64,000 nucleotides of DNA from Streptomyces sp. ATexAB-D23 (GTDB lineage Bacteria > Actinomycetota > Actinomycetes > Streptomycetales > Streptomycetaceae). A program made the translations under genes and the position numbers. Each line of letters begins with the position of its first letter. The first letter of the stretch is position 1. The notes beneath the pieces are model-generated. The model was given only the letters and a program-made list of their open reading frames with translations, was not told the DNA's origin and ran no database searches. Below are positions 52,383 through 62,249 of this stretch, in pieces. The stretch is from NCBI RefSeq assembly GCF_000373645.1, contig NZ_KB892009.1, positions 77,780-141,779 of the forward strand, in the 5' to 3' direction.

Positions 52383-52949
52383 ATGGCAGCAGCTTTCGGG
52401 GGCGGCCCCCGCACCAACCGCGTCCGGGTCGGGCCGATCGACCTCGCCGCACGCGTGGACGAGGCGCTCGCCGTGCAGGCCCTCGCCTTCGGCCTCGGCG
52501 CCGAGGAGATCGAGGTGCGCCGCCACATCGTGCTCCGGCACCTCGACCACCCGCACGCCCGCGCGCTCGGAGCCCTGACACCCGACGGCCGGCTCGTCGG
52601 CTTCGTCTACGGCATGCCCAACGAGCGCGGCCACTGGTGGGCCACCGTGGTCGAGCCCTACCTGCGCGCCACCGGCTCCGCGCACTGGCTGGACGACTCG
52701 TTCGTGATCACCGAACTGCACGTCCACCCGGACTTCCAGAACCGGGGCATCGGCCGCACCCTCATCACCACCGTCACGGACGCCGTCCCGCAGCCCCGGT
52801 CGATCCTCTCCGCCATCGACACGGACAGCCCGGCACGCGGCCTCTACCACTCGCTCGGCTACCAGGACCTGGCCCGGCAGGTGATCTTCCCCAGCGCCCC
52901 CAAGCCGTACGCGGTCATGGGAGCGCCCCTCCCGCTGCGCCGAAGGTGA
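52383..52949 (+). CDS. GNAT family N-acetyltransferase
   Basis: A 188-residue single-domain GNAT protein. The acetyl-CoA-binding motif is HPDFQNRGIGRTLI (about residues 116-129), preceded by SFVITELHV (beta-strand 4) and followed by SILSAIDTDSPARGLYHSLGY. It is not a close copy of the preceding GNAT. No substrate can be read from sequence; small-molecule or protein N-terminal acetylation are both possible. ATG 52383 starts the frame, with no strong ribosome site, so it could be co-translated with the gene before it. Confidence 0.87.
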   Translation: MAAAFGGGPRTNRVRVGPIDLAARVDEALAVQALAFGLGAEEIEVRRHIVLRHLDHPHARALGALTPDGRLVGFVYGMPNERGHWWATVVEPYLRATGSAHWLDDSFVITELHVHPDFQNRGIGRTLITTVTDAVPQPRSILSAIDTDSPARGLYHSLGYQDLARQVIFPSAPKPYAVMGAPLPLRRR

Positions 52950-53021
52950 GGAATGGATTTCCGCCCGCACGGGCCGCCCGGCTAACCTCGGGCCCATCAC
53001 CCTTCCGAGCAGGAGTTCATC

Positions 53022-54725
53022 ATGGCCCAGGTCCAGCGCATGTCCCGATTGATGATCAAGACACTGCGCGACGACCCGGCGGACGCCGAGACGCTCAACC
53101 ACAAGCTCCTCGTCCGAGCCGGCTACGTACGACGCACCGCGGCCGGAATCTGGTCCTGGCTGCCGCTCGGCAAGAAGGTCCTGGAGAACGTCACCCGCGT
53201 GGTCCGCGAGGAGATGGACGCCATCGGCGGCCAGGAGGTCCTGCTCCCCGCGCTGCTGCCCAAGGAGTCGTACGAGGCGAGCGGCCGCTACGACGAGTAC
53301 GGCGACCTGCTGTTCCGCCTCAGGGACCGCAAGGGCGCCGACTACCTCCTCGGCCCCACCCACGAGGAGATCTTCACCCAGGTCGTCAAGGACATGTGCT
53401 CGTCCTACAAGGACCTGCCCGTCATCCTGTACCAGATCCAGACGAAGTACCGCGACGAGGCCCGCCCCCGGGCCGGTGTGCTGCGCGGCCGCGAGTTCCA
53501 GATGAAGGACTCGTACTCGTTCGACACCACCGACGAAGGCCTGGTCGAGGCGTACCGGCTGCACCGCGCCGCCTACATCCGGATCTTCGAGCGGCTCGGC
53601 CTCGACCACCGCATCGTCTCCGCGGTCTCCGGTGCCATGGGCGGCTCCGCCTCCGAGGAGTTCCTGGCGCCCGCGCCCGCCGGCGAGGACACCTTCGTCG
53701 ACTGCCCGAGCTGCGACTACGCGGCCAACACCGAGGCCGTGACCTTCAACGCCACCCCGGGCGACGCCTCGGGCGTGGGCGCCGTCGAGGAGCTGGACAC
53801 CCCCGACACCCCGACCATCGAGACCCTGGCCGCCCACCTCGGCGTGGCGGCCTCCGCCACCCTGAAGAACCTCCTGGTCAAGGTCGACGGCGAGATCGTC
53901 GCCGTGGGTGTGCCCGGCGACCGCGAGGTCGACCTCGGCAAGCTCGGCGAGCACCTGGCACCCGCCGTCGTCGAGCTGGTCACCGCCGAGGACTTCGTGG
54001 GCCGCCCCGACCTGGTGCGCGGCTACGTCGGCCCGCAGGGCCTGGAGAAGGTCCGCTACATCGCCGACCCCCGCGTCGCCGCCGGCACCTCCTGGATCAC
54101 CGGCGCCAACAAGGACGGCAAGCACGCGAAGAACGTCGTCGCGGGCCGCGACTTCGAGGTGGACGACTACCTCGACGTCGTCGTGGTCGAGGCGGGCGAC
54201 CCCTGCCCCAAGTGCGGCACCGGCCTCCAGGTCGACCGCGCCATCGAGATCGGCCACATCTTCCAGCTCGGCCGCAAGTACGCCGACATCTTCGCGCTCG
54301 ACGTGCTCGGCCAGCAGGGCAAGCCCGTCCGCGTCACGATGGGCTCGTACGGCATCGGCGTCTCCCGCGCCGTGGCCGCCCTCGCCGAGCAGACCGCCGA
54401 CGAGAAGGGCCTGTGCTGGCCCCGCGAGGTCGCCCCGGCCGATGTGCACGTGGTCGCCGCGGGCAAGGCGCTCCAGACGGAACTGGCCCTCGACGTCTCC
54501 GAGAAGCTGGGCGCCGCCGGGCTGCGGGTCCTGGTCGACGACCGCGCGGGCGTCTCGCCCGGCGTGAAGTTCACCGACTCCGAGCTGATCGGCGTCCCGA
54601 AGATCCTGGTCGCGGGCCGCCGCTCGGCCGAAGGCGTCCTGGAGCTGAAGGACCGCCGTACCGGCGAGCGCGAGGAGCTGACCGTCGACGAGGCGATCGC
54701 CCGCCTGACGGAGCGGCAGGACTGA
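53022..54725 (+). CDS. proS: Prolyl-tRNA synthetase, bacterial type
   Basis: Class II aminoacyl-tRNA synthetase of 567 residues, charging tRNA-Pro. It is of the bacterial type: class II core split by an editing insertion (about 230-385, with [15 protein letters not shown] and [14 protein letters not shown]), which deacylates Ala-tRNA-Pro, and a C-terminal anticodon-binding domain. Motif 1 is in [14 protein letters not shown], motif 2 is [16 protein letters not shown], and motif 3 is [15 protein letters not shown] 53022 follows GAGCAGG at 53008-53014. It is a single gene ending in a strong terminator. Confidence 0.97.
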   Translation: MAQVQRMSRLMIKTLRDDPADAETLNHKLLVRAGYVRRTAAGIWSWLPLGKKVLENVTRVVREEMDAIGGQEVLLPALLPKESYEASGRYDEYGDLLFRLRDRKGADYLLGPTHEEIFTQVVKDMCSSYKDLPVILYQIQTKYRDEARPRAGVLRGREFQMKDSYSFDTTDEGLVEAYRLHRAAYIRIFERLGLDHRIVSAVSGAMGGSASEEFLAPAPAGEDTFVDCPSCDYAANTEAVTFNATPGDASGVGAVEELDTPDTPTIETLAAHLGVAASATLKNLLVKVDGEIVAVGVPGDREVDLGKLGEHLAPAVVELVTAEDFVGRPDLVRGYVGPQGLEKVRYIADPRVAAGTSWITGANKDGKHAKNVVAGRDFEVDDYLDVVVVEAGDPCPKCGTGLQVDRAIEIGHIFQLGRKYADIFALDVLGQQGKPVRVTMGSYGIGVSRAVAALAEQTADEKGLCWPREVAPADVHVVAAGKALQTELALDVSEKLGAAGLRVLVDDRAGVSPGVKFTDSELIGVPKILVAGRRSAEGVLELKDRRTGEREELTVDEAIARLTERQD

Positions 54726-54731
54726 TCCCAC

Positions 54732-54775
54732 GCGGAGGGGCCCCGCACGGAACGTCCCGTGCGGGGCCCCTCCGC
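54732..54775. terminator. Bidirectional terminator, 19-bp perfect stem
   Basis: Arms 54732-54750 and 54757-54775 are perfectly complementary over 19 bp with a six-base loop. They lie between proS and the convergent kinase-like gene (stop at 54781). Confidence 0.85.
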
Positions 54776-54780
54776 ATGAC

Positions 54781-55704
54781 CTACAGCCAGCCCGCGAACT
54801 CCAGCGTCACTTCGCCCTCCTGGCGGCGCCCGGCCGTCAGGGCCCGGGTGCCCGACTCCACGGCGCGGAAGAGCGTCCAGCCGTGCAGCCGCTGCTGGTC
54901 CACGTCCAGCGAGTCCGCGAGCTTCTTGACCCGGCGCCGGGCCGTCGTCGCGCCGGCGGGCGAGGCGATCAGGTCCTCGACCCGGTCCCGGACCAGCCGC
55001 GCCAGATCGTAGGCCCGCTCGCCGACCAGCGGCTCCGGCCCGACCGTCAGCCAGGGCGCCCGCTCGCCCGCGAGCACCTTGCTCTGCCGGAAGTTGCCGT
55101 GCAGCAGCAGCGTCTCGGGGGAGTGGGCGACCAGCTCGTCCCGGGCCGCCAGCGCCGCCGTGACCAGGGGCTCCAGCGCGGGGTCGGCAGCGGCGGCGGC
55201 GCGCATCGCGTCCGTACGCCGCCCGGTCCGCTCGGCGACCGTCTCGAAGGAGTGGCCGGCCGGCGGCTGCACCCACAGCCGCCGCACCGTCCCCGCCGCC
55301 TCCAGCAGCGCCTTCGCCTCCGGCAGCGAACGCAGCGACATCTCCGGGTGCAGCCGTTCCAGCAGCAGCGCGCCCTCGACGGGCCGCGCGCCGTCGGCGG
55401 GATCGAGCAGCCGCACCGCGCCCCAGCCGTCCCAGTGCGCCAGCGCGGCCGCTTCGAGAGCGGGCGCGGCGCCGGACGGGGCGAGCTTCAGGGCGGCCGG
55501 GGTGCCGTCGGACCCCCGCACCAGCAGGACCAGACTGCTGCGCCCACCGGGGGCGGCGACCCGCTCCACGGCCGGTGCGCGCCCGGTCGCGGCCAGCGCC
55601 TGCTCGGTCAGTGCGTCGAGCCCCGCGAGCCACTGACCGGCGGCCGTATCCCCGTACGACTCGCCGAGCGCTCGCACCAGACGCTGCGGCGGTTCAAAAC
55701 CCAT
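54781..55704 (-). CDS. Aminoglycoside/hydroxyurea phosphotransferase-like protein, catalytic site altered
   Basis: A 307-residue kinase-fold protein resembling the streptomycin 6-kinase/hydroxyurea phosphotransferase group. The N-lobe keeps a Lys in AALKLAPSG. The catalytic loop, normally HGDxxxxN, reads HGNFRQSK: His202 is followed by Gly-Asn204, and Lys209 replaces the Asn. The metal-binding Asp expected in IDPKG reads LTVGPEP. Loss of both Asp residues and the Asn strongly suggests no phosphotransfer, so this may be a pseudokinase or binding protein. ATG 55704 begins MGFEPPQRL. Its 3' end abuts the proS terminator. Confidence 0.8.
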   Translation of the reverse strand: MGFEPPQRLVRALGESYGDTAAGQWLAGLDALTEQALAATGRAPAVERVAAPGGRSSLVLLVRGSDGTPAALKLAPSGAAPALEAAALAHWDGWGAVRLLDPADGARPVEGALLLERLHPEMSLRSLPEAKALLEAAGTVRRLWVQPPAGHSFETVAERTGRRTDAMRAAAAADPALEPLVTAALAARDELVAHSPETLLLHGNFRQSKVLAGERAPWLTVGPEPLVGERAYDLARLVRDRVEDLIASPAGATTARRRVKKLADSLDVDQQRLHGWTLFRAVESGTRALTAGRRQEGEVTLEFAGWL

Positions 55705-55733
55705 ACGTGCCGTGTTCCCTTTCAGAGCCTTCT

Positions 55734-56204
55734 TCAGTGCGCCGCGCCCGCCTCGGTCTTCGTGCCGGTCCCGGTCTTCGTCCCGGCCCGCTCGGCGAGC
55801 CCGGGAAAGGGTACGCCGCTGCCCCGCCAGCGCACCGCGCGCACCGCGGCCTCGCGCAACGCGTCCGCCGCGCTGCGCCGCAGCTCCCCGTCGGCGGCCC
55901 GGACCAGGTCGGAGTAGACGTAGGCCACCCGGTCCTCCAGGACGGCTGCCAGCCGCACCGCGGCCGCCGAGTCCGGCACCGCGAACGGCAGAGCGTACGC
56001 GGCGTCCGCCGCCACCGGTTCGCCGCCCAGGTCCCGGACCGTGCGCACCAGGGCGTCCCGGCGGGCGCGGTGGGCCTGGTGGGCGGATGTGGCCTCGGCG
56101 CGGCGGGCCGAGGCGACACGGCCGCCCGCCACCCCGTACCCGTAGACCGCCGCGTGCTCGGCGGCCAGCGCCGCCTGGGCCGCTTCCAGCGTGCCGTCGC
56201 TCAT
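55734..56204 (-). CDS. Ferritin-like domain protein (DUF4439)
   Basis: A 156-residue DUF4439 protein with a ferritin-like helical bundle. The first helix contains AALAAEHAAVYGYGV (Glu/His pattern), followed by AHQAHRARRDALV and a third helix with LEDRVAYVYSDLV. A Lys/Thr/Gly tail ends the protein. No signal peptide. The actual metal-binding capacity is uncertain because only some iron-ligand positions of ferritins are obvious. It overlaps the upstream lipoprotein by 4 bp (ATGA), and both share the Ala-rich ferritin-like architecture. Confidence 0.82.
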   Translation of the reverse strand: MSDGTLEAAQAALAAEHAAVYGYGVAGGRVASARRAEATSAHQAHRARRDALVRTVRDLGGEPVAADAAYALPFAVPDSAAAVRLAAVLEDRVAYVYSDLVRAADGELRRSAADALREAAVRAVRWRGSGVPFPGLAERAGTKTGTGTKTEAGAAH

Positions 56205-56740
56205 GCGGGGGTCTCCTTGGCCAGTTCGGTCAGCAGGTAGGCGTGGGCCGAGCAGGCGGCGGCCACCGAGGCGAGCAGCCGGGCCAGTTCCCCGGGTGCC
56301 TCCAGGAGCAGCGCGGTGTACGCGTCGGCCGCGGCGCGCTCCGCGGCGGCCAGTTCCCTGACCGCGGCGGCGGGGCCGGCGGCCCGGGAGCGGGCCGTGC
56401 CGAGCGCCGGCGCGGCGCCGGGCGTGACGGCCTTCAGATGGGCGTGGACCGCGTCACGCAGGGGGGCGAGGGCGGTGGCCGTCGACGGATGGGCCGTGAG
56501 CACGCGTTCGTACCCGGCCAGCAGGGTCGCCGTGGTGCGGGACGCGCTGGTGCGCAGTGCCTTCTCCGTGCGTACCGACGACGTCCCGTCGGCCGCGGTC
56601 CGGGCCCCGCCGTGCGCGGAGCCCTTGCGGCCCGAGCCCGTGTCGTCCGTGTCGCCTCCGCAGCCCGCCAGCACCGCGCCGACGGCGAACGCGCCCGTCG
56701 CCGTGAGCGCGCCCCTGCGCGTCGTCCCCGTACGCCGCAC
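56201..56740 (-). CDS. Tat-type lipoprotein with helical domain
   Basis: A 179-residue exported lipoprotein. The signal contains a twin-arginine motif (TTRRGALTATG) and a lipobox VLAGC (Cys27). After a Gly/Ser/Asp-rich linker, the rest is Ala-rich helix (ARSRAAGPAAAVRELAAAERAAADAYTALLLEA), here split in family terms as ferritin-like helices; the EL-AAAERAAADAY block recalls the companion protein. GTG 56740 follows AAGGAGAA at 56745-56752 on the minus strand; the frame extends upstream without coding bias. Tat export suggests a folded or cofactor-bound cargo. Its partner is the DUF4439 gene, with which it is coupled. Confidence 0.8.
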   Translation of the reverse strand: MRRTGTTRRGALTATGAFAVGAVLAGCGGDTDDTGSGRKGSAHGGARTAADGTSSVRTEKALRTSASRTTATLLAGYERVLTAHPSTATALAPLRDAVHAHLKAVTPGAAPALGTARSRAAGPAAAVRELAAAERAAADAYTALLLEAPGELARLLASVAAACSAHAYLLTELAKETPA

Positions 56741-56916
56741 TTGTTCTCCTTCGGGCTGGATCTGTTGTGACTGGATCTGTCCGGAAGTGATCACCCTTGG
56801 TGAGCGTACCCGCGCCCCGGGGACCGGCTGACAGCAACACCCCTTGCGACCGGATACCCTTTGACCAGACACACGAGGATCCCCACAACAGCACACGCGG
56901 CCGAGGAGTCACCCGG

Positions 56917-57414
56917 ATGAGCACCACCCAGAGCGAGAAGCTGCGCGGGCTGGTCGAACCGCTCGTCAGCGCCGAGCAGCTGGAGCTGGAAGAGATCGAA
57001 GTGTCCCGGGCCGGCCGTCGCCGGGTGCTGCGGATCGTGGTGGATTCGGAGGAGGGCGTCGAGCTCGACGCCTGTGCGGAACTGAGCCGCGCGATCTCCG
57101 CGAAGCTGGACGAGACCGACGCGATGGGTGAGGACGAGTACGTCCTGGAGGTCAGTTCCCCCGGTGCCGACCGCCCGCTGACCGAGCACCGCCACTACGT
57201 ACGCGCCACCGGCCGGCTGGCCAGGCTGACGCTGCGTGAGGGCGGGGAGCTGGTGGCCCGCATCCAGGCCGTGGACGAGGACGGTCTCGACCTGGAGGTG
57301 CCGGGCGTCAAGGGCCGTAAGCCCACCGCCCGCCGGATCACCTTCGGCGAGGTCGCCAAGGCCCGTGTGGAGCTGGAATTCAACCGCAAGGACAAGAAGG
57401 AAGAGGAGGCGTAG
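56917..57414 (+). CDS. rimP: Ribosome maturation factor RimP
   Basis: RimP (165 residues) assists 30S subunit maturation. The N-terminal domain has [20 protein letters not shown] and [11 protein letters not shown], and the central signature [18 protein letters not shown] is intact. A C-terminal SH3-like domain ends with a Lys/Glu-rich tail. ATG 56917 follows CCGAGGAGTC at 56901-56910. It is first in the conserved rimP-nusA-ylxR-infB set; nusA starts 3 bp after its stop. Confidence 0.96.
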   Translation: MSTTQSEKLRGLVEPLVSAEQLELEEIEVSRAGRRRVLRIVVDSEEGVELDACAELSRAISAKLDETDAMGEDEYVLEVSSPGADRPLTEHRHYVRATGRLARLTLREGGELVARIQAVDEDGLDLEVPGVKGRKPTARRITFGEVAKARVELEFNRKDKKEEEA

Positions 57415-57416
57415 CC

Positions 57417-58457
57417 GTGGACATCGATGTGAAGCTTCTGAAGGGCTTGGCGCAGGACAAGGAGATCCCGTTCGACGTCCTCGTCGAAGCGATCGAGTCG
57501 GCCCTCCTCATCGCGTACCACCGCACGGACGGCAGCCACCGCAGGGCGCGCGTGGAGCTGGACGAGCGCGGCCATGTGACGGTCTGGGCCAAGGAGGACC
57601 CGGCCGATCTGGAGGAGGGGCAGGAGCCCAAGGAGTTCGACGACACCCCGTCGGGCTTCGGCCGGATCGCCGCCACCACCGCCAAGCAGGTCATCCTCCA
57701 GCGGCTGCGCGACGCCGAGGACGACCGCACGTTCGGCGAGTACGCGGGCCACGAGGGCGATGTCGTGACCGGCGTCGTCCAGCAGGGCAAGGACCCGAAG
57801 AACGTCCTGGTCGACATCGGCAAGCTGGAGGCCATCCTCCCGGTGCAGGAGCAGGTGCCGGGCGAGGAGTACACCCACGGCCTGCGGCTCCGTACCTACG
57901 TCGTGCGCGTCGCCAAGGGCGTGCGCGGCCCCTCGGTCACGCTGTCGCGGACCCACCCCAACCTGGTGAAGAAGCTCTTCGCGCTGGAGGTTCCGGAGAT
58001 CGCCGACGGTTCCGTCGAGATCTGCGCGATCGCCCGCGAGGCCGGCCACCGCACCAAGATCGCCGTCCGTTCCACCCGTTCCGGGCTCAACGCCAAGGGC
58101 GCCTGCATCGGCCCGATGGGCGGACGTGTGCGCAATGTGATGGCCGAACTGCATGGCGAGAAGATCGACATCGTGGACTGGTCGGACGACCCGGCCGAGA
58201 TGGTCGCCAACGCGCTGTCGCCCGCACGGGTGAGCGAGGTCGAGGTCGTTGACCTCGGCGCCCGTTCCGCCCGGGTGACCGTGCCGGACTACCAGCTCTC
58301 GCTGGCGATCGGCAAGGAGGGGCAGAACGCCCGCCTCGCCGCCCGCCTCACCGGCTGGCGCATCGACATCCGCCCGGACACCGAGACCGACGCCGAGCGC
58401 GATGTCGCCGACCGCGAGCGCGCCGAGCGGGCCCGGGAGCGCGCCGAACGGCGCTGA
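57417..58457 (+). CDS. nusA: Transcription termination/antitermination factor NusA
   Basis: NusA (346 residues) binds RNA polymerase and nascent RNA to modulate pausing, termination and rRNA antitermination. It has the N-terminal RNAP-binding domain (to about 105), an S1 domain (about 110-180, [11 protein letters not shown]), and two KH domains ([17 protein letters not shown] and [20 protein letters not shown]). It lacks the acidic C-terminal repeats of E. coli NusA, as is usual in actinobacteria, ending with a charged helix ([14 protein letters not shown]). GTG 57417 follows AAGAGGAGG at 57399-57407. Confidence 0.97.
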   Translation: MDIDVKLLKGLAQDKEIPFDVLVEAIESALLIAYHRTDGSHRRARVELDERGHVTVWAKEDPADLEEGQEPKEFDDTPSGFGRIAATTAKQVILQRLRDAEDDRTFGEYAGHEGDVVTGVVQQGKDPKNVLVDIGKLEAILPVQEQVPGEEYTHGLRLRTYVVRVAKGVRGPSVTLSRTHPNLVKKLFALEVPEIADGSVEICAIAREAGHRTKIAVRSTRSGLNAKGACIGPMGGRVRNVMAELHGEKIDIVDWSDDPAEMVANALSPARVSEVEVVDLGARSARVTVPDYQLSLAIGKEGQNARLAARLTGWRIDIRPDTETDAERDVADRERAERARERAERR

Positions 58458-58578
58458 ACCGGCGCCCGGAGGCGGTCGCGGGGAATAGATCACGTCCCCG
58501 CGCCGCTGAGATCACGACAACGTACGTTCGATTTTTGCCCCAAAGGGGTGAGGTCGGTGCGGGGAGGTAGACTTAAAC

Positions 58579-58857
58579 GTGTCTGGCCGGACGCACGCCC
58601 GCGCTTGCCCTGAGCGAACCTGTGTGGGATGCCGGGAGCGGGCGGCCAAGAGCGAGCTGCTGCGCATCGTGGCGGACGAGGGCGCCTGCGTCCCCGATCC
58701 TCGCGGTACGCTGCCCGGCCGGGGTGCTTACGTGCATCCCGTCCCCGACTGTCTGGACCTGGCGGTTCGCCGCCGGGCATTCCCCCGGGCCTTCAAGGCC
58801 AAGGGGCCGTTCGACCCCACCGCGGTACAGCGGTTCGTCGAGCGGGTGACACCGTAA
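58579..58857 (+). CDS. YlxR family protein
   Basis: A 92-residue YlxR (DUF448) protein. The RNA-binding-like signature CVGCRERAAKSELLRIV is present, followed by RGAYVHPVPDCLDLAVRRRAFPRAF. In bacteria YlxR lies between nusA and infB; B. subtilis work links it to gene regulation, and it has been proposed to bind RNase P RNA. GTG 58579 has GGGGAGG at 58560-58566 upstream, though TAGACT (58568-58573) could instead be a -10 for a leaderless transcript. The Cys pair may bind metal. Confidence 0.92.
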   Translation: MSGRTHARACPERTCVGCRERAAKSELLRIVADEGACVPDPRGTLPGRGAYVHPVPDCLDLAVRRRAFPRAFKAKGPFDPTAVQRFVERVTP

Positions 58858-58970
58858 GAAATGAACGGCACGGGTCCCCGTGCGGTCAGGTACCTCGCGA
58901 GTTGGAAGTAGGTCGAGATTGCGATGAGCACTCGATGAGTACGCGATGAGTACGCCCATGAAGTAGCGAC

Positions 58971-58991
58971 GGTCCGGCGGTAACCCGGACC
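58971..58991 (+). promoter_or_regulatory. Small hairpin next to the infB ribosome site
   Basis: GGTCCGG (58971-58977) pairs with CCGGACC (58985-58991) around a seven-base loop. TAAAAGGAG follows at once, so the stem may limit or expose the infB ribosome site (AAAAGGAG, 58993-59000). Just upstream CGATGAGTACG occurs twice in tandem (58933-58953), and GATGAGCAC once. Confidence 0.45.
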
Positions 58992-59004
58992 TAAAAGGAG
59001 CGAA

Positions 59005-62000
59005 GTGGCTAAGGTCCGGGTATACGAACTCGCCAAGGAGTTCGGGGTTGAGAGCAAGGTCGTCATGGCCAAGCTCCAAGAACTCGGTGAATTCGTCCGT
59101 TCGGCGTCCTCGACGATCGAGGCGCCGGTCGTACGCAAGTTGACTGACGCACTGCAGGGGCCCGGCGGCAACGCCGGCAAGCCCGCTGCCAAGCCCGGCG
59201 CGCCCCGCAAGGCCGCGCCCGCCAAGCCCGCAGCGCCCTCCCCGGCCGCCGCGGCACGTCCCGCTGCCCCGAAGCCCGGCGCCCCGGCCCCCAAGCCGGC
59301 CGCCGCCGAGGCCCCCGCGAGCAGCGCCCCCTCCACCCCGTCGGCTCCGGCCTCCGGCCCGCGTCCGGGCCCCAAGCCCGCGCCGAAGGCCGCCCCGGTC
59401 ACGCCGGTGCCCGCCGCCGAGTTCTCGGCTCCGGCGCCGGCCCAGCCGGCCGCGCCGCAGCAGCAGGCACCGCGCCCCACCGGCGGCGCCACCCCGGGTC
59501 CCCGTCCCGCCCGTCCGGCTCCGGCCGGTCAGCGCGACGGCGGCCGCGACGGTGGCCAGCGTGACGGTGGCCGCGACGGTGGCCGTGGCGGCGAGCGCCC
59601 CGCGCGCCCCGCCGGCCAGGGCGCCCCGCGCCCCGGCGGCGCCCGCCCGGCCGGTCCCCGTCCGGGTAACAACCCCTTCACCTCCGGTGGCTCGACGGGC
59701 ATGTCCCGTCCGCAGGCACCCCGTCCCGGCGGCGCCCCGCGTCCCGGTGGCGGCCAGGAGCGTCCCGGCGCCCCGCGTCCGCAGGGCGGCCCCGGTGGCG
59801 CACCGCGCCCGCAGGGGCAGGGCGGTGCCCGTCCGACTCCGGGCGGCATGCCCCGTCCGCAGGCTCCTCGTCCCGGCGGTGGCCCCGGTGGCAACCGTCC
59901 GAACCCGGGCATGATGCCGCAGCGTCCCGCTGCCGGCCCGCGTCCCGGTGGTGGCCCCGGCGGTGGCCGCGGTCCCGGTGGCGGCGGTCGTCCCGGTGGC
60001 GGCGCGGGCCGTCCCGGTGGCGGTGGCTTCGCCGGCCGTCCGGCCGGTCCCGGCGGCGGTGGCGGCGGTTTCGCCGGCCGTCCCGGTGGCGGCGGTGGCG
60101 GTGCGGGCCGTCCCGGTGGTGGCGGTGGCTTCGGCGGCCGTCCCGGTTTCGGTGGCCGTCCCGGCGGTCCCGGTGGCCGTGGTGGCACGCAGGGCGCCTT
60201 CGGCCGTCCCGGCGGTCCCGCGCGTCGTGGCCGCAAGTCGAAGCGGCAGAGGCGCCAGGAGTACGAGGCCATGCAGGCCCCGTCGGTCGGCGGCGTGATG
60301 CTGCCTCGCGGCAACGGACAGTCCGTCCGCCTGTCGCGCGGTGCCTCGCTCACCGACTTCGCCGAGAAGATCAACGCCAACCCGGCGTCGCTCGTCGGCG
60401 TGATGATGAACCTCGGTGAGATGGTCACTGCCACGCAGTCCGTCTCCGACGAGACGCTGAAGCTCCTCGCGGACGAGATGAACTTCGTCCTGGAGATCGT
60501 CAGCCCGGAGGAGGAGGACCGCGAGCTTCTCGAGTCCTTCGACATCGAGTTCGGCGAGGACGAGGGCGGCGACGAGGCCATGCTGCCGCGTCCGCCGGTC
60601 GTGACCGTCATGGGTCACGTCGACCACGGTAAGACCCGGCTTCTCGACGCCATCCGCAAGACGAACGTCATCGCGGGCGAGGCCGGCGGCATCACCCAGC
60701 ACATCGGTGCCTACCAGGTCTCCTCGGAGGTCAACGGCGAGGACCGCCGGATCACCTTCATCGACACCCCGGGCCACGAGGCGTTCACCGCCATGCGTGC
60801 CCGTGGTGCGAAGTCCACCGACATCGCGATCCTCGTGGTCGCGGCCAACGACGGTGTGATGCCCCAGACGATCGAGGCGCTGAACCACGCCAAGGCGGCC
60901 GACGTGCCGATCGTGGTCGCGGTCAACAAGATCGACGTCGAGGGCGCGGACCCGACCAAGGTGCGCGGTCAGCTCACCGAGTTCGGTCTGGTGGCGGAGG
61001 AGTACGGCGGCGACACGATGTTCGTCGACATCTCCGCCAAGCAGGGCCTCAACATCGAGGCTCTCCTGGAGGCCGTCGTCCTCACCGCCGACGCCTCGCT
61101 CGACCTGCGGGCCAACCCGGAGCAGGACGCGCAGGGCATCGCGATCGAGTCCCACCTCGACCGCGGCCGCGGTGCCGTCGCGACCGTTCTGGTCCAGCGA
61201 GGCACGCTGCGGGTCGGCGACACGATGGTGGTCGGCGACGCCTACGGCCGTGTCCGCGCGATGCTCGACGACAAGGGCGAGAACGTCGAGGAGGCGGGTC
61301 CCTCGACCCCCGTCCTCGTGCTGGGTCTCACCAACGTCCCGGGCGCCGGCGACAACTTCCTGGTGGTCGACGAGGACCGTACGGCCCGTCAGATCGCCGA
61401 GAAGCGTGCCGCCCGCGAGCGCAACGCCAACTTCGCCCGCAAGGGTGTCCGGTTCTCCCTGGAGAACCTGGACGAGGCGCTCAAGGCCGGTCTGGTCCAG
61501 GAACTCAACCTCATCATCAAGGGCGACGCGTCCGGTTCGGTGGAGGCTCTCGAGTCCTCGCTGCTCCAGCTCGACGTCGGCGAAGAGGTCGACATCCGGG
61601 TCCTGCACCGCGGTGTGGGTGCGGTCACCGAGTCGGACATCGACCTGGCGACCGGCTCCGACGCCATCGTGATCGGCTTCAACGTGCGCGCCGCCGGGCG
61701 TGCGCAGCAGATGGCCGACCGCGAGGGTGTGGACGTCCGGTACTACTCGGTCATCTACCAGGCGATCGAGGAGATCGAGGCGGCCCTCAAGGGCATGCTC
61801 AAGCCGGAGTACGAAGAGGTCGAGCTGGGTACGGCGGAGATCCGCGAGATCTTCCGCTCGTCCAAGCTGGGCAACATCGCCGGTGTGCTCGTCCGGTCCG
61901 GCGAGGTCAAGCGCAACACCAAGGCGCGCCTGCTGCGCGACGGCAAGGTCGTCGCGGAGAACCTCACCATCTCCGGTCTGCGCCGCTTCAAGGACGACGT

Positions 62001-62112
62001 CACCGAGATCCGCGAAGGCTTCGAGGGCGGTATCAACCTCGGAAACTTCAACGACATCAAGATCGACGACGTCATCGCGACGTACGAGATGCGCGAGAAG
62101 CCGCGAGGCTGA
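59005..62112 (+). CDS. infB: Translation initiation factor IF-2
   Basis: IF-2 (1035 residues) delivers initiator tRNA to the 30S subunit. A short IF2-N domain (about 1-50, [15 protein letters not shown]) is followed by roughly 360 residues of Ala/Pro- then Gly/Pro/Arg-rich low complexity, typical of streptomycetes but long. The conserved core starts near 430, with G-domain motifs GHVDHGKT (from residue 537), DTPGHEAF and NKID, then domains II-IV. GTG 59005 follows AAAAGGAG. The Gly-rich region is built of PGGG-type repeats (bases 59640-60240). Confidence 0.97.
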   Translation: MAKVRVYELAKEFGVESKVVMAKLQELGEFVRSASSTIEAPVVRKLTDALQGPGGNAGKPAAKPGAPRKAAPAKPAAPSPAAAARPAAPKPGAPAPKPAAAEAPASSAPSTPSAPASGPRPGPKPAPKAAPVTPVPAAEFSAPAPAQPAAPQQQAPRPTGGATPGPRPARPAPAGQRDGGRDGGQRDGGRDGGRGGERPARPAGQGAPRPGGARPAGPRPGNNPFTSGGSTGMSRPQAPRPGGAPRPGGGQERPGAPRPQGGPGGAPRPQGQGGARPTPGGMPRPQAPRPGGGPGGNRPNPGMMPQRPAAGPRPGGGPGGGRGPGGGGRPGGGAGRPGGGGFAGRPAGPGGGGGGFAGRPGGGGGGAGRPGGGGGFGGRPGFGGRPGGPGGRGGTQGAFGRPGGPARRGRKSKRQRRQEYEAMQAPSVGGVMLPRGNGQSVRLSRGASLTDFAEKINANPASLVGVMMNLGEMVTATQSVSDETLKLLADEMNFVLEIVSPEEEDRELLESFDIEFGEDEGGDEAMLPRPPVVTVMGHVDHGKTRLLDAIRKTNVIAGEAGGITQHIGAYQVSSEVNGEDRRITFIDTPGHEAFTAMRARGAKSTDIAILVVAANDGVMPQTIEALNHAKAADVPIVVAVNKIDVEGADPTKVRGQLTEFGLVAEEYGGDTMFVDISAKQGLNIEALLEAVVLTADASLDLRANPEQDAQGIAIESHLDRGRGAVATVLVQRGTLRVGDTMVVGDAYGRVRAMLDDKGENVEEAGPSTPVLVLGLTNVPGAGDNFLVVDEDRTARQIAEKRAARERNANFARKGVRFSLENLDEALKAGLVQELNLIIKGDASGSVEALESSLLQLDVGEEVDIRVLHRGVGAVTESDIDLATGSDAIVIGFNVRAAGRAQQMADREGVDVRYYSVIYQAIEEIEAALKGMLKPEYEEVELGTAEIREIFRSSKLGNIAGVLVRSGEVKRNTKARLLRDGKVVAENLTISGLRRFKDDVTEIREGFEGGINLGNFNDIKIDDVIATYEMREKPRG

Positions 62113-62129
62113 CCCGTACCTCAACAGTC

Positions 62130-62168
62130 GGGGCCGGTCGACGGGACGTATTTCCGTCGATCGGCCCC
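62130..62168 (+). terminator. Terminator after infB
   Basis: GGGGCCG-G-TCGACGG (62130-62144) pairs with CCGTCGA-T-CGGCCCC (62154-62168); the central G-T is a wobble. It lies 18 bp after the infB stop and should partly separate infB from the DUF503-rbfA-truB genes. Confidence 0.7.
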
Positions 62169-62249
62169 GGCCGTTCCGTGTACGGTTCTTGTGTCCCCGC
62201 CGATGATCGGTGGGGCGCGAACCCGAACCGGCGGGACATCCGGGCATAC

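Noticed and set aside
59640..60240. Genomic repeat or mobile element in the GC-rich tract
   Set aside because: It lies in frame within infB and encodes the known low-complexity arm of IF-2.
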